Shown here piece by piece: positions 63,982 through 64,000 of a stretch of 64,000 nt of DNA. The DNA is from Firmicutes bacterium ASF500. GTDB taxonomy: Bacteria > Bacillota > Clostridia > Oscillospirales > Oscillospiraceae. The position numbers and the translations under genes were made by a program. Position 1 is the first letter of the stretch, and each line of letters starts with the position of its first letter. The stretch covers positions 1,736,001 through 1,800,000 of the forward strand of contig CP097573.1 in the NCBI GenBank assembly GCA_000492175.2, in the 5' to 3' direction. The notes beneath the pieces are model-generated. The model worked only from the letters and a program-made list of their open reading frames with translations, had not been told where the DNA came from and did no database searches.

Positions 63982-64000
63982 AAACAGTATTATCACACGA

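Noticed and set aside
1..64000. Many similar short palindromic units that might be taken for a CRISPR array
   Set aside because: The units are dispersed singly in gaps, not in regular series with spacers, and no cas genes are present.

Overview
The window looks like chromosome of a high-GC, anaerobic gut Firmicute of the Clostridia (Oscillospiraceae type, e.g. Flavonifractor/Lawsonibacter/Pseudoflavonifractor relatives). This rests on gene content and style, not on a database match: a butyrate-type acetate CoA-transferase, an M42 peptidase cluster, an SMC–FtsY neighbourhood, DUF6809-like and DUF3842 proteins, GC-rich coding sequence with consensus TTGACA/TATAAT promoters, and many short palindromic intergenic repeats.

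Layout. 0–5.3 kb: methionine synthase start plus its activation-domain protein, AsnA, an Asp23 protein, a DUF4358 lipoprotein with an SGNH hydrolase, and DegV. 5.3–6.6 kb: an nhaC-type antiporter gene broken by one in-frame amber codon. 7–17 kb: shikimate kinase, DEAD-box helicase, CoA-transferase, Ogt, an HPr-like protein without the active histidine, SerC, a YwqG-like protein, an ECF S component, three tandem 70-aa Xre proteins with a twin palindromic operator, then SerA. 17–22 kb: an amidase and a leftward cluster of three M42 aminopeptidase paralogues with a DUF4253 protein. 22–26.3 kb: a pot operon in which PotC and PotD are one polypeptide. 26.4–36 kb: GreA, AhcY, a rhomboid-like zinc protein, RsfS–LCP–NadD/YqeK, YhbY, RdgB, FtsY. 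36–40 kb: an Xre/small-protein pair and SMC.

40–48.3 kb holds the most coherent accessory system: one leftward unit larE-larB-larC followed by a five-gene Nik/Opp-type ABC importer. It joins nickel-pincer-nucleotide cofactor synthesis to what is probably its own nickel supply. It starts from a consensus promoter and a leader of about 115 nt with three AGAA-loop hairpins, the last overlapping a perfect intrinsic terminator just before larE. 48.3–52.5 kb is an Fbp/Afu-type ABC importer. 52.7–57.7 kb holds a TPM protein, TelA, XpaC, patatin, small proteins and DUF3842, then tRNA-Leu(UAG).

57.8–64 kb is accessory DNA: an arsR–arsP cassette whose third, probably thioredoxin-like, gene stops early, followed by two overlapping large serine recombinase genes and small Xre regulators. 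This fits a mobile element that entered the arsenic cassette and runs off the right edge.

At least four families of palindromic repeats occupy intergenic gaps and often supply the stop codon of the neighbouring gene. No rRNA or CRISPR array was seen.
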